The translations under genes were made by a program, and so were the position numbers. Shown in pieces: positions 1 to 5,350 of a stretch of DNA of 16,207 nt. Numbering within the stretch: position 1 is the first letter of the stretch; the number at the start of each line of letters is the position of its first letter. The notes beneath the pieces were generated by a model, which saw only the letters and a list, made by a program, of their open reading frames with translations, was not told where the DNA came from and ran no database searches. This stretch comes from Nanobdellota archaeon (lineage in GTDB: Archaea > Nanobdellota > Nanobdellia > Pacearchaeales > GW2011-AR1): positions 1 through 16,207 of the forward strand of contig JAHIEM010000062.1 of assembly GCA_018901625.1 (NCBI GenBank). Direction: 5' to 3'.

Positions 1-2
1 AA

Positions 3-62
3 GAGATTATAGAAAATGGAAATAGTAATTATGCTTTAAATGGAGAAGATTTTAAGATTTAA
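3..62 (+). CDS. 3' end of an unidentified plus-strand gene (partial)
   Basis: A reading frame is open from the window edge to a TAA at 60-62 and gives about 19 residues ending in NGEDFKI. Its composition (Asn, Glu, Ile, Lys) looks like normal coding in this AT-rich genome, and it ends where the non-coding repeat region begins. It would converge on the minus-strand S9 gene. It is too short to identify, and chance openness over 19 codons is quite possible. Confidence 0.35.
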   Translation, partial: EIIENGNSNYALNGEDFKI

Positions 63-64
63 TG

Positions 65-141
65 TTAGTTAAGTGCTCCCCGTTTTTTCTCAAAAAATAG
101 CTAGTTAAACGCTCCCCGAAACAGATAGTTAGGTGCTCCCC
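65..141. repeat. Three imperfect 17-bp direct repeats ending GCTCCCC
   Basis: Copies lie at 65-81 (TTAGTTAAGTGCTCCCC), 101-117 (CTAGTTAAACGCTCCCC) and 125-141 (ATAGTTAGGTGCTCCCC), with unequal spacing of 36 and 24 bp. They sit in the gap between the end of a plus-strand frame and the 3' end of S9. A related core, GTTCAACGCCCCCACGA, occurs at 14121-14137 after Rpo10. The spacers are too short and uneven for a CRISPR array. The function is unknown. Confidence 0.6.
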
Positions 142-173
142 AGACTTCAGCTTCGATAAGACTTTGGAGACTT

Positions 174-200
174 GAACCTAAGGTTCGAGGACCCCACGAG
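174..200. repeat. GAACCTAAGGTTC hairpin plus CCCCACGAG motif after S9
   Basis: The palindrome GAACC-TAA-GGTTC (174-186) is followed by CCCCACGAG (192-200). The same two modules in the same order occur at 15625-15652, and both sites lie within about 35 bp downstream of the stop codon of a minus-strand gene. This suggests a dispersed 3'-end element, possibly a terminator or an RNA processing or stability structure. Confidence 0.45.
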
Positions 201-214
201 GAGTCTAACTTCCT

Positions 215-229
215 AAAAAGAAATAAAAT
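215..229 (-). terminator. T-rich terminator after S9
   Basis: Immediately after the S9 stop codon the minus strand reads TTTTATTTCTTTTT, an oligo-T tract of the kind that ends archaeal transcription. It lies at the end of the long minus-strand cluster. Confidence 0.4.
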
Positions 230-231
230 AA

Positions 232-654
232 TTATCTGTAAGATTTCTGTCTCTTGCTTCTCGCCTTGGAATCTCCGGGCTTGCAAGCCTCTTTTCTTCT
301 TATATCTGCAACTAAAAGAGTTCTGTCATACATAAGATACGCCTTTCTTAACTGCTCAGCTTTTTTTGAATCATCTTTTTTCATAGCAGCAACAAATGCC
401 CTTGCAATTGCGAGTCTCGCAGCCTCAATCTGGCCCTCCTGCCCCCCGCCTTTCACAATCACCTCTATATCATATTTTAAATCACCAAAATTCTCTTTTG
501 CAATTCTCACTGGTTCTTCAATCATTAGTCTCTTAATCATCTCCAGATGAATGTACGGAACATTGTTTACACTAATCTTCCCGCTCCCAGTTTTAATCAC
601 TGCGCGCGCAATAGCTTCTTTTCTCTTTCCAGACACAATGATTTTCCCTTCCAT
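232..654 (-). CDS. rps9: Ribosomal protein S9 (uS9), archaeal type
   Basis: Small-subunit ribosomal protein uS9, whose C-terminal tail reaches the tRNA-binding P site. The predicted 140-residue protein begins MEGKIIVSGKRKEAIARAVI, contains the family's GGGQEGQ glycine-rich stretch, and ends with the diagnostic basic tail SKRQKSYR. A TTG at 663 would add three residues. ATG at 654 is chosen because it follows the L13 stop (656-658) by one base and matches archaeal S9 N-termini. It is the last gene of the L18e-L13-S9 group. In many archaea rpoN and rpoK follow S9; here a repeat region and a T-rich terminator follow, and rpoN lies about 13 kb away. Translation is probably coupled to L13. Confidence 0.96.
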   Translation of the reverse strand: MEGKIIVSGKRKEAIARAVIKTGSGKISVNNVPYIHLEMIKRLMIEEPVRIAKENFGDLKYDIEVIVKGGGQEGQIEAARLAIARAFVAAMKKDDSKKAEQLRKAYLMYDRTLLVADIRRKEACKPGDSKARSKRQKSYR

Positions 655-655
655 C

Positions 656-1081
656 CTAGTCAATTCTCCCTGCCTTTAGCATTCTTCCCAACTCTTTTAA
701 ATCCATCATATCAATATTCTTATTTCCTAACTTCACAGCATTAGCATCTTTGTAGCTAGCAGGCGCAGAATTATAACATCTCAACTTCTTAAATGCAGCA
801 GCCCCTCTCCCAGACTTATATTTTATCATTCCCCTGATAGTCCTCTTAACTATTTTCTCAGGAACAGAGGGAAATTTGACAGCATTTCTTCTCCTCGTAA
901 CTAAATATCTATCAATTATATTTGCCCTGTTTCCAGAAACTAAAATATGCTCACAGTTCACAACAACAACACTCTTGCCCTGCAATGCCTGTTTAGCTGC
1001 AAAAGAAGCAACTCTCCCAAGCACCTCATTCTCTCCATTAATAACTAATTCTTCACTTTTTGCTGTTTCTTTGCTTTTCAT
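656..1081 (-). CDS. rpl13: Ribosomal protein L13 (uL13), archaeal type
   Basis: Large-subunit protein uL13. The 141-residue sequence shows the family pattern: INGENEVLGRVASFAAK near the N-terminus, VVVVNCEHILVSGNR in the middle, and the TIRGMIKYKSGRGAAAFKKLRCY segment. About ten Lys/Glu-rich residues precede the usual archaeal start of homology. The ATG at 1081 overlaps the TGA of the upstream IsrB gene as ATGA. In a normal archaeal L18e-L13-S9 operon L13 follows L18e directly. Here about 1.3 kb of mobile element intervenes, so L13 has lost its original upstream leader and may depend on read-through and coupling from the element. S9 starts one base after its stop. Confidence 0.96.
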   Translation of the reverse strand: MKSKETAKSEELVINGENEVLGRVASFAAKQALQGKSVVVVNCEHILVSGNRANIIDRYLVTRRRNAVKFPSVPEKIVKRTIRGMIKYKSGRGAAAFKKLRCYNSAPASYKDANAVKLGNKNIDMMDLKELGRMLKAGRID

Positions 1082-2118
1082 TTAAATCGTGCATTTTGGA
1101 TACCCAATCCATTTATGGTTGGGAGGAAAAATGCCTCCGTTTTTAGTTTAAAATTATGAGACATCCAATTAACATTAGTTCTTCCAATTCTTTTGTTATC
1201 TGAATTTCTTATAAAGTGTGTTTTCTTTGTTCCGCCAACAATCTGACCAAATTCACAGATTGTTCCTTTTCTTATTCCTTTAAAATTCCCTGTCGAATAT
1301 TTTTCTCTTATATTTCCTTTCTTTGGCTGAGTATCATGTAACCTTCTTCTTGTAGGTCTATAAGTATCATCAACAACTTTTATATTGAAGTTGGGTTCTG
1401 CATTGGATAATTCAGAAGCGATTGAAAAGCTATCAACACAATGAGAGTTAAACGTTTCTGAAGCTTTGTTCGAGGATTTCTTTAATACTAATTTATTTCT
1501 TATTTGTTCAGTTTCAAATCCTTCAAAAGTAATGTAATTATCTCTGCCGACTTTTCCAATAATAAATGCCTTAATCATATTTTTCCCAATTTCAATAGTT
1601 GAAAAGTTCTTTCCCCATTTATTATCTCGGTGATTGAACTTGACATCTTCAATAGCAACTTTGTTTATTGGATAGCATTTGAAAAATTCATTGATTGCTT
1701 TTAATCTACTTTGAACCATCATCAATTGACTTGGTGCAATAAATCCTTCTCTGCTCTTATTATCAAATCTACAAACTCTTCTTCTGCAAGTTCTCCATCT
1801 TCTTGCTCTTCTTAATTGCCTTCTTAGTTCTAATTTATTTACTATTGTCTTTTTGTCTGGCAATAGCCACATGATATTTAGTTTGTTTTCTTTTCCTACA
1901 ATCAAGCTCAAACCTTCAAATTTAGTTCCTGTATCAATTCCCAAAACTGTTTTAGGTATTTCTTCTCTTGTTGGAATTAACATCTGTATTCCAAACTCTC
2001 CAAACTTATTCCAGACGACTTTTGCTACTCCCCCGATAAGTAGCTTTCTTGCTTTCTGAGGCTTGCAAGGTGTCAGAGGCTTTCCTGTAAAACTCAAAAC
2101 AAATATTCTTCCAGACAT
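1078..2118 (-). CDS. isrB: IsrB-family RuvC nuclease (RRXRR, HNH-less IscB relative) of an IS200/605-type element
   Basis: RNA-guided OMEGA nuclease of the IsrB type. Read from ATG 2118 (MSGRIFVLSFTGKPL) it has 346 residues, close to the ~350 of known IsrBs. Visible parts: an N-terminal PLMP-like motif (KPLTPCKP, about 14-20); RuvC-I LGIDTGTK with Asp62; an Arg-rich bridge helix with RRARRWR (about 103-109); RuvC-II VAIED with Glu157; RuvC-III HCVDS with His226 and Asp229; and a C-terminal basic RPTRRRLH...KKGNIREKY region. No HNH domain fits between RuvC-II and RuvC-III (about 65 residues, including WGKNFSTIEIGK), so it is IsrB rather than IscB. The RuvC residues look intact. The frame extends to ATG 2298, which has a good AAGGAG site, but those 60 codons are hairpin-rich and probably omega-RNA. 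The stop overlaps the L13 start codon. No tnpA is visible. Confidence 0.88.
   Translation of the reverse strand: MSGRIFVLSFTGKPLTPCKPQKARKLLIGGVAKVVWNKFGEFGIQMLIPTREEIPKTVLGIDTGTKFEGLSLIVGKENKLNIMWLLPDKKTIVNKLELRRQLRRARRWRTCRRRVCRFDNKSREGFIAPSQLMMVQSRLKAINEFFKCYPINKVAIEDVKFNHRDNKWGKNFSTIEIGKNMIKAFIIGKVGRDNYITFEGFETEQIRNKLVLKKSSNKASETFNSHCVDSFSIASELSNAEPNFNIKVVDDTYRPTRRRLHDTQPKKGNIREKYSTGNFKGIRKGTICEFGQIVGGTKKTHFIRNSDNKRIGRTNVNWMSHNFKLKTEAFFLPTINGLGIQNARFK
1103..1123 (-). repeat. Right-end subterminal palindrome of the IsrB element
   Basis: On the minus strand CCCAACCAT pairs with ATGGATTGGG, with one bulged A and a short AA loop. It resembles the left-end palindrome at 2360-2379 and lies about 20 bp from the L13 start codon, inside the last codons of IsrB. 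It is the likely TnpA recognition hairpin. Confidence 0.6.
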
Positions 2119-2388
2119 ACTGGCTGAACTTTCGTTCAAGTTATACCCACTTCCCAAATGAGAAACAAGCATAGAGTTCTCACTGATGTTTTCAGTAGTT
2201 TCTAAACTCTTCAAATTTAACGATTCTTTGGCAGAGCAGAGAATTAGTGAAGCGTTCTCTGGTGCTTTTAGCTCGTTTCTCGTAGTTTTTAATTGCATTT
2301 TCTTTTCTCCTTATAACTTATGGTAGTCATAACTTGCGTTGTAAGTCGTCACTTACAAGCCCATCCCTTTAAGGTTGGGTTCATGACC
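2119..2388 (-). ncRNA. Probable omega-RNA (HEARO-type) of the IsrB element
   Basis: The roughly 270 nt between the L18e stop and the IsrB ATG at 2118 form a run of perfect or near-perfect hairpins on the coding strand: the left-end palindrome (2360-2379); TTGTAAGT-GACG-ACTTACAA (2339-2358); TTATG/CATAA (2318-2332); CAGAGAA/TTCTCTG (2237-2261); ACTGA/TCAGT (2182-2196); and TGAAC-GAAA-GTTCA with a GNRA tetraloop (2125-2138). IsrB and IscB RNAs lie upstream of the nuclease gene and are of this size. Their guide is the 5' segment copied from the flank, which here would be the 3' end of L18e. The last four hairpin-bearing codon stretches are also open as protein, so RNA and frame overlap. No covariance search was possible. 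Confidence 0.6.
2360..2379 (-). repeat. Left-end subterminal palindrome of the IsrB element
   Basis: CCCAACCTTAAAGGGATGGG on the minus strand folds into a stem with one A-A mismatch. It closely matches the right-end palindrome at 1103-1123, which supports the element boundaries. It starts about 10 bp after the L18e stop. Confidence 0.6.
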
Positions 2389-2757
2389 TTATCTTAACAC
2401 CTTAATTCCCTGCGCTTTTGGATTTACTTTTACTTCCTCTCTAACTGAAACTATCTCGCACTTCTTGTCTTTCAATTTCTTTCTAGCATCTTCTGAAAAA
2501 TATAGTGCAGCAACCCTTATCTTCTTGCTCACATTCCCAGTTCCCAAAACTTTTCCAGGGACAAGAATAGTGTCTCCCTCTTTTGTCTGTTCGTCAATAG
2601 AGTTAAGATTAACAGATGCCTGCTTTCTCCGAGGAGCAGAGATTAAATTAGCAATCTTCAGCCAAGCCTTTTGTTTCTTAGCAGCAAGTATAGTTTCAAC
2701 TATCTCGCTAGATGTCTTTCTTTCCAATTTCCTGTTTATTTTTGTTTTGCTTAACAT
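2389..2757 (-). CDS. rpl18e: Ribosomal protein L18e (eL18)
   Basis: Large-subunit protein eL18, shared by archaea and eukaryotes. The predicted 122 residues begin MLSKTKINRKLERKTSSEIVE and contain the family features KKQKAWLKIANLISAPRRKQASVNL and ILVPGKVLGTGNVSKKIRVAALYFSEDARKKL. The C-terminus (NPKAQGIKVLR) is of normal length, so the downstream element did not truncate it. The frame can be read back to 2859, but that part runs through the tRNA-Leu gene, so ATG 2757 is used. It lies 11 bp after the tRNA 3' end. The tRNA-Leu, L18e, L13, S9 order is an old archaeal arrangement. The 3' end of this gene is the flank that would supply the guide of the IsrB omega-RNA. Confidence 0.94.
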   Translation of the reverse strand: MLSKTKINRKLERKTSSEIVETILAAKKQKAWLKIANLISAPRRKQASVNLNSIDEQTKEGDTILVPGKVLGTGNVSKKIRVAALYFSEDARKKLKDKKCEIVSVREEVKVNPKAQGIKVLR

Positions 2758-2768
2758 TTTTATCAAGA

Positions 2769-2852
2769 TGCGGGGAGAAGGATTCGAACCTTCGTAGGCA
2801 CTAAGCCACATGGTCCTTAGCCATGCCCGTTTGACCGCTCCGGCATCCCCGC
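2769..2852 (-). tRNA. tRNA-Leu, anticodon AAG as read
   Basis: An 84-nt class II tRNA. The acceptor stem is GCGGGGA/TCCCCGC with discriminator A73 (Leu-like) and no encoded CCA. The D arm contains GCCGGAGCGGTCAAAC. The anticodon stem is CATGG/CCATG with the 7-nt loop CTAAGGA. The long variable arm is GGC-TTAGT-GCC, and the T arm is GAAGG-TTCGAAT-CCTTC. With U33 in place the anticodon (2816-2818) is AAG, reading Leu CUU. A34 is very unusual in archaea, where GAG or UAG would be expected with the same G37. No intron is seen. The gene is 11 bp upstream of L18e, a known archaeal neighbourhood, and is probably processed from the shared transcript. Confidence 0.93.
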
Positions 2853-2924
2853 TGAACAAAACACATTTTTACAAACAAATCCGAAAATTGGTTTTGTGAG
2901 TATTTAATTTTGATAATATAACGG

Positions 2925-3680
2925 TTATGCCTTTTCAACCTTCTTCAGGTTGAGCTTTAGTGCTTTGACTGCTTCGCTTAAAATCTCCTTAGCATCAATC
3001 TGTCCAAATGATTCAATAAAATAAACTATCTCTTTCGAGGGCTTCACACTTATCTCTCCGCTTCCCTTCTTCTTGCAAGCCACAACACAAGCCTCGCACA
3101 TATCACACTTCCAAACATCTTTCACACTTGCCTTCTTCCCTTCTAGTTGTATTAATCCAAGAGGGCACGCTTCAACACACTCTTTGCAAGCCTCGCAATT
3201 TTTAAATTCAATTTCAGCGAGATTTCTATAGTAAACTAACCCTGGTGAGAACTTTGCATGCTCTGTCCCCTTTCCCAAAACCGCTGTTGCAACTAACTCT
3301 AATTCCTGATTCTCTCTTAAAAGTGTTATTGGAATACCTTCATAAACCACATCTGTCTTGCCTTTCAATTCCTTAGAATAAACAAGCCCCGGGCCACTTG
3401 CCTGCAATTTTAACTGCGCACTGCACTTTGAACAACCCTCTCCCTTGCATGAGCAATCCTCTCTTAGCTCTAAATCCCCATCATATTTTAGTGGAACCAA
3501 TCCAAGTCTATGCGCGATTATCTCATCATATAATGCAGAATCATTCTTGTAAATCTCAACATCATCAATCGCTAATATCGGAATCTCTAATGCGCTTCTC
3601 CTTATGGCATTTGCTAAGCTCTCTTTAATCTCTGCTGAAAAAACCAGCTTCTCCTTATCTTTTTGTATTACTCTTACCAT
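2925..3680 (-). CDS. rpoD: RNA polymerase subunit Rpo3/RpoD with ferredoxin-like domain
   Basis: Archaeal RNA polymerase assembly subunit D, homologous to Rpb3 and the bacterial alpha N-terminal domain. The 251 residues begin with the dimerisation domain (SLANAIRRSALEIPILAIDDVEIYKNDSAL, then IIAHRLGLVPL). A Cys loop follows (C76, C78, C83, C86). An inserted ferredoxin-like domain has two full CxxCxxCxxxC sets (C162, 165, 168, 172 and C192, 195, 198, 202), enough for two [4Fe-4S] clusters, as in the cluster-bearing class of archaeal D subunits. The C-terminus returns to the alpha-like fold (FIESFGQIDAKEILSEAVKAL). ATG 3680 lies 25 nt from a TTTATAAA box (3701-3709), so the message may be leaderless. 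It follows S11 and precedes tRNA-Leu/L18e, the standard order. Confidence 0.95.
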   Translation of the reverse strand: MVRVIQKDKEKLVFSAEIKESLANAIRRSALEIPILAIDDVEIYKNDSALYDEIIAHRLGLVPLKYDGDLELREDCSCKGEGCSKCSAQLKLQASGPGLVYSKELKGKTDVVYEGIPITLLRENQELELVATAVLGKGTEHAKFSPGLVYYRNLAEIEFKNCEACKECVEACPLGLIQLEGKKASVKDVWKCDMCEACVVACKKKGSGEISVKPSKEIVYFIESFGQIDAKEILSEAVKALKLNLKKVEKA

Positions 3681-3710
3681 GTTACTATCTCTTAAATTTC
3701 ATTTATAAAT

Positions 3711-4181
3711 TTATACTCTCCTTCCCCTTTTCCCGCCTTTCTTCTTTGGTCCACCTCTTGGCACTCTTGTAGTGTCAACTATGCTTATAACTCTCATTCC
3801 CTCTCTAGTTAGTGATTTCACAGCAGCATGTGCTCCAGGCCCAACCCCTGTGCTCCCAGTATTAGACCTTATTCTTACATACAAACTATTAACTCCCTGC
3901 TCTCTAGCCATCTCTGCAGCCTTCTTTGCAACAAACATTGCAACAGTAGGATTTGCCTTAAGTCTATCGTGCTTAGTAATCATGCCTCCAGAAATCCTTG
4001 AGAGAGTATGTCCAGACAAATCAGTAATATGAACAATTGTATTATTAAAAGAAGTAAATATATATGCAATGCCTGCAACTTCCTCTCCTCTCTTTTTTGT
4101 CTTTTCTTCTCTGTCTTCTTTCTTTTCTTTCTCTCCAATCATTCTCAGCTCATTAGCTGTTTGCTGATTACCACTAGCCAT
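3711..4181 (-). CDS. rps11: Ribosomal protein S11 (uS11)
   Basis: Small-subunit platform protein uS11. The 156-residue protein has a charged N-terminal extension (MASGNQQ... then EKEKKEDREEKTKKRGEE) followed by the conserved body: GIAYIFTSFNNTIVHITDLSG, the MFVAKKAAEMAREQGV helix, VRIRSNTGSTGVGPGAHAAVKSL, and the diagnostic end TTRVPRGGPKKKGGKRGRRV. ATG 4181 is preferred over upstream ATGs because a strong ribosome-binding site (GGGAGGGTGG) lies just before it and it overlaps the S4 stop by only 8 bp. Upstream starts would add residues unlike the family. The S13-S4-S11-RpoD order is the archaeal alpha-like operon. Confidence 0.96.
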   Translation of the reverse strand: MASGNQQTANELRMIGEKEKKEDREEKTKKRGEEVAGIAYIFTSFNNTIVHITDLSGHTLSRISGGMITKHDRLKANPTVAMFVAKKAAEMAREQGVNSLYVRIRSNTGSTGVGPGAHAAVKSLTREGMRVISIVDTTRVPRGGPKKKGGKRGRRV

Positions 4182-4677
4182 TTTCCACCCTCCCAACATC
4201 CTTCTTCTCAACTTTTCTCATCTCGCGAGTTTTCAATCTAACAATCTCAATCTTATCCTCTTCTTCTACAGGCACAACATAACTCGGAATGTTAACAATA
4301 TTCCCAGAGATAGCAACATGCTTGTGAGCAATCATCTGTCTCGCCCCCTTAGGTGTTTTTGCCAGATTTTTCTCAATTAAAACACTCTGTAGTCGTCTCT
4401 TAAGCCAGTCTTCCTTTTTTAGTGCTAGAATATCTGCAATCCTTCCTACATTCAACCCAATCTTGTTTAACTTATCTATCAATTTCTGCTGTTCTTCCTG
4501 GCTTGCTGTGATAAGTGTTTTTGCCTGCCCCCTTATATTGTCAATCTTAGCTTCTGCTTTCCAAATCTCTCTCTTGTTCTTCAGCCCGTATCTAGCAACA
4601 AGCTTATTTTCATCGCCTATTCTGTTTATATCATAAGCTTTTCTCGGTCTTGAATATCTCTTGTGTTTTCTTATCAT
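4174..4677 (-). CDS. rps4: Ribosomal protein S4 (uS4), archaeal type
   Basis: Primary rRNA-binding small-subunit protein uS4. The 167 residues start MIRKHKRYSRPRKAYDINRIGDENKLV, then RYGLKNKREIWKAEAKI. The S4-type RNA-binding domain occupies roughly residues 95-150 (RRLQSVLIEKNLAKTPKGARQMIAHKHVAISGNIVNIPSYVV). The GAGGT ribosome-binding site before ATG 4677 lies inside the first copy of a 50-bp tandem repeat, so the same leader and start codon are present three times upstream. The 3' end overlaps S11. Confidence 0.96.
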   Translation of the reverse strand: MIRKHKRYSRPRKAYDINRIGDENKLVARYGLKNKREIWKAEAKIDNIRGQAKTLITASQEEQQKLIDKLNKIGLNVGRIADILALKKEDWLKRRLQSVLIEKNLAKTPKGARQMIAHKHVAISGNIVNIPSYVVPVEEEDKIEIVRLKTREMRKVEKKDVGRVENG

Positions 4678-4807
4678 GTGAAGATTTACCTCTTAAATCG
4701 AACATTTAAAAATTTTATTTTTATCATGTGAAGATTTACCTCTTAAATCGAACATTTAAAAATTTTATTTTTATCATGTGAAGATTTACCTCTTAAATCG
4801 AACATTT
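4671..4807. repeat. Exact 50-bp tandem repeat (2.7 copies) of the S4 leader and start codon
   Basis: Units begin at 4671, 4721 and 4771 and are identical over their shared length. On the minus strand each full unit holds a TTTTTAAA TATA-like box, a GAGGT ribosome-binding site and CACATGATA, the S4 start context. The array fills the gap between S13 and S4. Because 50 is not divisible by 3, each extra ATG (4777 and 4727) opens a short leader frame, MIKIKFLNVRFKR, whose TAA stop overlaps the next GAGGT site. There are no unique spacers, so it is not CRISPR. Confidence 0.95.
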
Positions 4808-4819
4808 TTATCATTTTGT

Positions 4820-5350
4820 CTACTTCCCCCTCGGAGATTTACTCTTTACTCCAACTGCTTTCTTCTTGCCTCTTGCCCTAAAGTGAGATTTTGTTCTCTG
4901 TCCCCGCGTAGGCTGCCCTGTTGCGTGTCTCCATCCACGGTAGCTTCTTATTTTCTTAAGCCTCTTTATATCAAACTCTTTCTGAAGGTCAAGGTCACTC
5001 CCTGTTAAATGAAGTGTGTTTCCTGTCTCAAAATCATTTCTCCTGTTAAGTAAAAATGATGGCAACTTTGGATTTTTGATAAAATCAGCAATCTTCTCAA
5101 TCTCCTCCTTGCTTAAACTTAAAATTTTTCTATTCTTGTCAATTCCAAGCACTGTGCAGATAGCATTGGCAAAACTCCACGAAACTCCCTTTATTCTAAC
5201 CAGCCCGACAAAAATCTTCTTGCTTCCCGGGATGTCTGTGGCCAGAATTCTGATTAATCTCTCTTCATTCTCAATTCTTGGAGCATGCTTTTTATCCTTG
5301 CTCTCTTTCTCTAGTTTTTGTTCGTGTTTTCTTGCTTCTTGTTCCGACAT
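4820..5350 (-). CDS. rps13: Ribosomal protein S13 (uS13), archaeal type
   Basis: Small-subunit head protein uS13, which contacts the large subunit and P-site tRNA. The 176 residues open with a charged extension (MSEQEARKHEQKLEKESKDKKH). The family body follows: LIRILATDIPGSKKIFVGLVRIKGVSWSFANAIC with the helix-two-turns-helix region, then the C-terminal IRSYRGWRHATGQPTRGQRTKSHFRARGKKKAVG, which is diagnostic. ATG 5350 sits 25 nt from a TATAAAAT box centred near 5375, so the mRNA is probably leaderless. The promoter region is partly duplicated upstream with a 55-bp period. It heads the S13-S4-S11-RpoD run. Confidence 0.96.
   Translation of the reverse strand: MSEQEARKHEQKLEKESKDKKHAPRIENEERLIRILATDIPGSKKIFVGLVRIKGVSWSFANAICTVLGIDKNRKILSLSKEEIEKIADFIKNPKLPSFLLNRRNDFETGNTLHLTGSDLDLQKEFDIKRLKKIRSYRGWRHATGQPTRGQRTKSHFRARGKKKAVGVKSKSPRGK

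Larger units (their letters stand above)
1082..2388 (-). mobile_element. Non-autonomous IS200/IS605-type IsrB element inserted between L18e and L13
   Basis: The element lies exactly between the L18e stop codon (2389-2391) and the L13 start codon (1079-1081). Near each end is a similar imperfect palindrome. At the left end (2360-2379) the minus strand reads CCCAACCTTAAAGGGATGGG. At the right end (1103-1123) it reads CCCAACCAT-AA-ATGGATTGGG. Such subterminal hairpins are what Y1 TnpA transposases bind. A further GGAGG/CCTCC hairpin lies at 1122-1138. There are no terminal inverted repeats and no obvious target duplication, as expected for this class. Ends are inferred from the flanking genes. 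The left boundary is probably at 2380-2388 and the right at 1082-1102. Confidence 0.75.

Noticed and set aside
174..200. A tRNA T-arm remnant (GGTTCGAGGACC)
   Set aside because: The flanking bases do not pair as a T stem and acceptor, and the palindrome CCTAAGG recurs without the TTCGA loop at the other two sites.
254..550. Plus-strand open frames opposite S9 and other ribosomal genes
   Set aside because: They lie antisense to strongly conserved ribosomal genes, have Ser/Ile/Phe-rich shadow composition and no promoters or ribosome-binding sites.
1078..2118. Identification as TnpB/Fanzor or IscB
   Set aside because: The Arg-rich RRARR bridge helix, PLMP-like motif and HCVDS RuvC-III fit IscB/IsrB. 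Absence of HNH excludes canonical IscB. There is no C-terminal zinc-ribbon pair as in TnpB.
2758..2859. N-terminal extension of L18e (start at 2859)
   Set aside because: It is translated from the tRNA-Leu gene. Family homology begins at ATG 2757.
4182..4211. Upstream starts of S11 (ATG 4211)
   Set aside because: They would overlap S4 by 38 bp and lack family similarity. The strong ribosome-binding site points to ATG 4181.
4671..4807. Tandem array as a CRISPR
   Set aside because: The units are continuous identical repeats with no unique spacers and no cas genes nearby. The same holds for the 63-bp array at 6923-7083.
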